The notes under the pieces are model-generated. The model did no database searches and was not told where the DNA came from. It saw only the letters and a program-made list of their open reading frames with translations. Both the position numbers and the translations under genes were made by a program. From contig JALOOK010000183.1 in assembly GCA_025454445.1 (NCBI GenBank), positions 1 through 8,213 on the forward strand: a stretch of DNA of 8,213 bases, written 5' to 3'. Shown in pieces: positions 5,703 through 8,213 of this stretch; positions within the stretch are counted from its first letter, which is position 1, and every line of letters starts with the position of its first letter. Source of the DNA: Oscillatoria sp. Prado101 (lineage in GTDB: Bacteria > Cyanobacteriota > Cyanobacteriia > Cyanobacteriales > Oscillatoriaceae).

Positions 5703-7226
5703 ATGATTCCTAACCAACCCCTGTCCTCTGAAGTGCGTCCCGCTGATTCCCGAGATTGGCACGCAGGCAGTCCAGATGTCACTCCTGGCGTCGAGCCGGC
5801 ATCTGACAAGCCAGAAGAAGCCTGCGGCGTTTTTGGCATCTACGCCCCCGGCGAGGATGTCGCCAAGCTCACCTACTTCGGTCTGTACGCGCTGCAGCAC
5901 CGGGGTCAAGAATCTGCAGGAATCGCCACCTTCGACGGAGAGCAGGTGCGCCTGCACAAAGACATGGGGCTGGTGTCCCAGGTGTTCAGCGAATCGATTT
6001 TGCACGACTTGCCCGGAACCCTGGCCGTTGGCCACACCCGTTACTCGACCACCGGCTCCAGCCGCGTCGTCAACGCCCAGCCCGCTGTGGTGGAAACCCG
6101 TTTGGGACCCGTTGCCCTAGCACATAACGGCAATCTTGTCAACACTGCAGAACTGCGAGATGAGTTGCTGCGGCTCAACTGCAACTTGGTGAGCACCACC
6201 GATTCAGAAATGATTGCGGTTGCGATCGCCCTGGAGGTGAATGCCGGCAAAAACTGGTTAGAAGCCGCCATCAGCGCTTTCCACCGCTGTTCGGGAGCTT
6301 TCAGTCTGGCAATCGGCACACCGGCAGGTTTGATGGGCGTGCGCGATCCCAACGGCGTCCGCCCGTTGGTTATTGGCACTCTGGACACTAACCCGGTGCG
6401 CTATGCGATCGCTTCCGAAACCTGCGGGCTGGATATTATTGGTGCTCAATATTTGCGGGATGTCGAGCCTGGGGAGTTAGTGTGGATTACGGAAGAAGGT
6501 ATGGCTTCTTTCCACTGGAGCAAGCAGCCGGAACGCAAGCTTTGCATCTTTGAAATGATTTACTTCGCCCGCCCGGATAGCGTCATGCACGACGAGAGCC
6601 TGTACACCTACCGGCTGCGGATCGGTCGCCAGCTTGCTAAAGAAGCGCCGGCGGATGTGGATATCATTATTGGCGTCCCCGATTCTGGCATACCGGCGGC
6701 GATTGGCTTTTCCCAAGGTTCGGGCATTCCTTACGCTGAGGGGCTGATTAAAAATCGCTATGTGGGGCGCACTTTTATCCAGCCCACTCAACATATGCGC
6801 GAGTCGGGGATTCGCATGAAATTGAACCCGCTCAAAGATGTTTTGGAGGGCAAGCGGGTGGTGATTGTGGATGATTCGATTGTGCGGGGAACCACTAGCC
6901 GCAAAATTGTGAGAGCGCTGCGGGATGCCGGTGCGCTGGAAGTTCACATGCGCATTTCGTCGCCGCCGGTGACTCACCCGTGCTTCTATGGCATCGATAC
7001 GGATAACCAAGACCAGCTGATTGCTGCTACTAAGTCGGTTCAGGAGATTGCCGAACAAATTGGGGTTGACTCGCTGGCTTTTCTCAGCTGGGATGGGATG
7101 GTTAAGGCGACGGGCGAAGATCCCAAGAGCTTCTGCACCGCTTGCTTCACCGGCGACTACCCGATTCCTGTTCCTGAGCTGGTGAAACGCTCTAAGCTGA
7201 TGCTGGAAAAAGCCGTCAAAGTGTGA
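5703..7226 (+). CDS. purF: Amidophosphoribosyltransferase PurF, [4Fe-4S] type
   Basis: Catalyses the first committed step of purine synthesis: PRPP and glutamine give phosphoribosylamine. The protein has 507 residues. Residues 1-40 form a propeptide; the Ntn nucleophile is Cys41 in EEACGVFGIY. The glutaminase domain (about 41-270) shows R113 in HTRYST, N142-G143 in AHNGNLVN and D167 in TTDSEM. The phosphoribosyltransferase domain carries the PRPP loop VVIVDDSIVRGTT (386-398). Cys281 (KLCIFE), Cys427 (THPCFYG), Cys478 and Cys481 (FCTAC) match the four iron-sulfur ligands of Bacillus PurF. This marks the oxygen-sensitive, self-processed class, unlike E. coli PurF, which lacks both features. Cleavage before Cys41 is inferred from the family. 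The gene lies 453 bp downstream of purL on the same strand; feedback inhibition by purine nucleotides is expected from the family, not seen here. Confidence 0.97.
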   Translation: MIPNQPLSSEVRPADSRDWHAGSPDVTPGVEPASDKPEEACGVFGIYAPGEDVAKLTYFGLYALQHRGQESAGIATFDGEQVRLHKDMGLVSQVFSESILHDLPGTLAVGHTRYSTTGSSRVVNAQPAVVETRLGPVALAHNGNLVNTAELRDELLRLNCNLVSTTDSEMIAVAIALEVNAGKNWLEAAISAFHRCSGAFSLAIGTPAGLMGVRDPNGVRPLVIGTLDTNPVRYAIASETCGLDIIGAQYLRDVEPGELVWITEEGMASFHWSKQPERKLCIFEMIYFARPDSVMHDESLYTYRLRIGRQLAKEAPADVDIIIGVPDSGIPAAIGFSQGSGIPYAEGLIKNRYVGRTFIQPTQHMRESGIRMKLNPLKDVLEGKRVVIVDDSIVRGTTSRKIVRALRDAGALEVHMRISSPPVTHPCFYGIDTDNQDQLIAATKSVQEIAEQIGVDSLAFLSWDGMVKATGEDPKSFCTACFTGDYPIPVPELVKRSKLMLEKAVKV

Positions 7227-7280
7227 GGCCGGTAGCGGTAATATAACTCAAGTTGCTATTTACCAGTAAGTCAGGTCAGA

Positions 7281-7312
7281 TCCCCCCCTAGCCCCCCCTT
7301 AAAGGGGGGGGG
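7281..7312. repeat. C-run/G-run hairpin downstream of purF
   Basis: CCCCCCCTT (7292-7300) and AAGGGGGGG (7302-7310) pair around a single A, preceded by TCCCCCCCTAG. This form (CCCCCCTAGCCCCCCTTAAAGGGGGG) is a recurring intergenic repeat type in cyanobacteria. It is 66 bp beyond the purF stop and could help end its transcript, but lacks a T-tract. Confidence 0.7.
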
Positions 7313-7322
7313 AACACACTCG

Positions 7323-7343
7323 TTCCCAGGCAGAGCCTGGGAA
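7323..7343. repeat. CCCAGGC-AGA-GCCTGGG hairpin repeat
   Basis: TTCCCAGGC and GCCTGGGAA make a 9-bp stem around AGA. It belongs to the GTTCCCAGGCAGAGCCTGGGAAC family that is widespread between genes in filamentous cyanobacteria. Its right arm overlaps the start of the 60-bp tandem duplication. Confidence 0.8.
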
Positions 7344-7443
7344 TGCAGACAGGTAGCCTCCAGGCTCCCTTTCTCAGCACAGTTTACTCGTTCTGCCTGG
7401 GAATGCAGATAGGGAGGCTCCAGGCTTCCTTTCTCAGCACAGT
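7335..7443. repeat. Tandem duplication, 60-bp period, two copies
   Basis: Positions 7335-7383 and 7395-7443 match at 45 of 49 bases. Both begin GCCTGGGAATGCAGA and end CTTTCTCAGCACAGT. The four differences include paired changes near the middle (GTAGCCTC versus GGAGGCTC). The intervening 11-bp spacers are unrelated in their first half. Confidence 0.85.
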
Positions 7444-7444
7444 C

Positions 7445-7492
7445 GAGGCAGAGCCTCTGTATTTGCGTTCCCAGGCGGAGCCAGGGAACGAG
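7445..7492. repeat. GAGGCAGAGCCTC / GTTCCCAGGC double-hairpin module
   Basis: A small hairpin, GAGGC-AGA-GCCTC (7445-7457), is followed by CGTTCCC (7466-7472) pairing with GGGAACG (7484-7490). The inner GGC and GCC pair around GGA, with one A/A mismatch. This two-hairpin order is a familiar intergenic module in Nostoc, Oscillatoria and Microcoleus-type genomes (recognised from memory, not searched). Confidence 0.75.
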
Positions 7493-7520
7493 AGAATATA
7501 TAGCGGTTCTCAGATTAGTG

Positions 7521-7540
7521 AGGTACGGAGAGGTACGGAG
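7521..7540. repeat. 10-bp tandem duplication
   Basis: AGGTACGGAG occurs twice in direct succession, and its second copy runs into the 33-bp palindrome. It may be a by-product of the palindrome's insertion or of slippage. Confidence 0.7.
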
Positions 7541-7571
7541 AAACCCGGTTTCTTAAAGAAACCGGGTTTCT
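7539..7571. repeat. 33-bp dispersed palindrome, second locus
   Basis: The same 16-bp arms as at 1241-1273 (AGAAACCCGGTTTCTT and its complement), with a central A instead of T. The two copies lie about 6.3 kb apart with identical arms, which points to recent copying or conversion of a mobile or amplified repeat. Confidence 0.9.
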
Positions 7572-7627
7572 GGCCCCTTCTTTAAGAAACCGGGTTTCTG
7601 GCCCTTTCTTTAAGAAACCGGGTTTCT
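7572..7627. repeat. Two further 28-bp tandem units of the palindrome's right half
   Basis: Units 7572-7599 and 7600-7627 each consist of GGCCC(C/T)TTCTTT followed by AAGAAACCGGGTTTCT, and differ at one base. With the palindrome before them they give three iterations of AAGAAACCGGGTTTCTGGCC at a 28-bp period. The sequence ends with GGCC just after 7627. Confidence 0.85.
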
Positions 7628-7674
7628 GGCCTCTGGGAGAGGGACAGGCGCTCTAGCCTGTCCTGCGCCCTCAC

Positions 7675-8213
7675 CTAATCTGTTTGCGCCGGCCCGAGGT
7701 ATTTGGTTAAGTAGGGGGAGAACACTTCGTAAATTACTGTCAGGGGCTTTTTGTGGTGCCAGAACAGGTAATGCCGGCCCCAAAATGGCCCTGGATAGCC
7801 AAATGCTTGTTCTAAGACAGCTGAGTTGCCGTAGTGAATTCCTTGCACGTCGCGATATAATTCTGTGCGCAGGGACGCCAGACTCGCCCAAATTGGGATA
7901 GATTTATTCTGCAAATATTCATCGACGTGGCTGGCTTCCCACCAAGAGGTGGCGTAGGCTAAACGCTGTCCTGAAGCTTTGCGCAGCCACACTTGCCGGC
8001 GCAGTCTCGGTCCTGGGACGAGGTGAATTAGATCGGGCGCACTGTCGGAATCCATCCCCACCGGCGACATGTCGATGATATCAATTTCCGTTGGTTCGCC
8101 GGTGAGCAGTTGCAGGTGGCGGGTGGGGGAGCCATCTCCCAAAAGCAGGATTTGCCACGCCGGGGACAGCTGGCTGTGGGGCAATCCCCGCTGCACGATT
8201 TCTTCTCCCCCTT
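7675..8213 (-). CDS. Chorismate lyase homologue (DUF98/Ycf21 type), possibly 5'-truncated by the window
   Basis: Likely chorismate-pyruvate lyase, which makes 4-hydroxybenzoate for the plastoquinone head group. The assignment follows the cyanobacterial Ycf21/DUF98 family, a UbiC-fold group distant from E. coli UbiC in sequence. Counting from an internal GTG at 8194-8196 (173 residues), the motifs are GDGSPTRHLQ (20-29), GPRLRRQVWLR (62-72), YATSWW (81-86), GPFWGRHYLFWH (136-147) and IYEVFSPYLTKYLG (155-168), the last with the family's conserved Glu (157). The frame stays open to the right edge and reads GEEI before that GTG, as expected for a longer N-terminus. However, GGGGGAG upstream of the GTG could also be its Shine-Dalgarno, so the start is unresolved. 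The gene converges on purF and shares no pathway with it. The family is confident; the enzymatic role is by homology. Confidence 0.88.
   Translation of the reverse strand, partial: GGEEIVQRGLPHSQLSPAWQILLLGDGSPTRHLQLLTGEPTEIDIIDMSPVGMDSDSAPDLIHLVPGPRLRRQVWLRKASGQRLAYATSWWEASHVDEYLQNKSIPIWASLASLRTELYRDVQGIHYGNSAVLEQAFGYPGPFWGRHYLFWHHKKPLTVIYEVFSPYLTKYLGPAQTD

Larger units (their letters stand above)
7227..7674. other. Repeat-filled gap between convergent purF and the lyase gene
   Basis: No gene is supported in these 448 bp. From left to right it holds a C/G hairpin (7292-7310), a CCCAGGCAGAGCC-type hairpin (7323-7343) inside a 60-bp tandem duplication (7335-7443), a second module of the same family (7445-7492), a 10-bp tandem duplication (7521-7540), a 33-bp palindrome (7539-7571) and two 28-bp tandem units (7572-7627). 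Both flanking genes end here, so stacked hairpins may serve as a two-way termination zone (inference). Confidence 0.75.

Noticed and set aside
6477..7058. 193-codon minus-strand open frame opposite purF
   Set aside because: Antisense shadow of the PurF phosphoribosyltransferase domain; no family recognised and no Shine-Dalgarno.
7281..7312. Rho-independent terminator for purF
   Set aside because: The stem is strong but no T-run follows on either strand, and the sequence fits a dispersed repeat type; kept only as a repeat.
7544..7627. Three short repeats at a 28-bp period, CRISPR-like at first glance
   Set aside because: The units are contiguous with no unique spacers, are themselves palindromic, and match a dispersed repeat elsewhere in the window.

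Overview
The window reads as chromosomal DNA of a filamentous cyanobacterium, probably of the Oscillatoria/Microcoleus/Kamptonema kind. The evidence is four copies of the HIP1 octamer GCGATCGC, cyanobacterial-type PurL and PurF sequences, a plastid/cyanobacterial (Ycf21/DUF98) chorismate lyase, and several palindromic intergenic repeat families typical of large filamentous cyanobacterial genomes. The genus is an inference.

Layout. Positions 1-1017 carry two tandem, same-strand paralogous genes for small XRE/Cro-type helix-turn-helix proteins (137 and 124 residues). Their N-terminal 80 residues are about 76% identical. Each also has a proline-rich linker and a conserved C-terminal helix. Positions 1018-1478 hold no convincing gene, only a short possible gene remnant, a 33-bp palindromic repeat and a likely purL promoter. 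Positions 1479-5249 encode PurL (FGAM synthase, small-subunit type), interrupted in frame by a 481-residue intein with a LAGLIDADG endonuclease (1956-3398). Removing it leaves a normal 775-residue PurL. Positions 5250-5702 are repeat-rich, with four G/C-rich hairpins or inverted repeats. Positions 5703-7226 encode PurF (glutamine-PRPP amidotransferase) with a 40-residue propeptide and all four Cys ligands for a [4Fe-4S] cluster. Positions 7227-7674 are a second dense cluster of dispersed repeats between convergent genes. From 7675 to the right edge, on the minus strand, lies a chorismate lyase homologue that makes 4-hydroxybenzoate for plastoquinone.

How the genes work together. PurF catalyses the first committed step of IMP synthesis and PurL the fourth, so the central pair is a de novo purine cluster without purQ or purS in view. 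Because PurL is made as an intein-split precursor, FGAM synthase activity in this organism must depend on protein splicing. The chorismate lyase belongs to a separate pathway and is only a convergent neighbour. The two XRE proteins look like accessory regulators; nothing in the sequence ties them to purine genes.

The most notable items are the PurL intein with both endonuclease acidic residues retained, the XRE tandem duplication in which one copy has apparently lost its ancestral stop codon, and the mosaic of stacked repeats in both gene-free gaps around purF.
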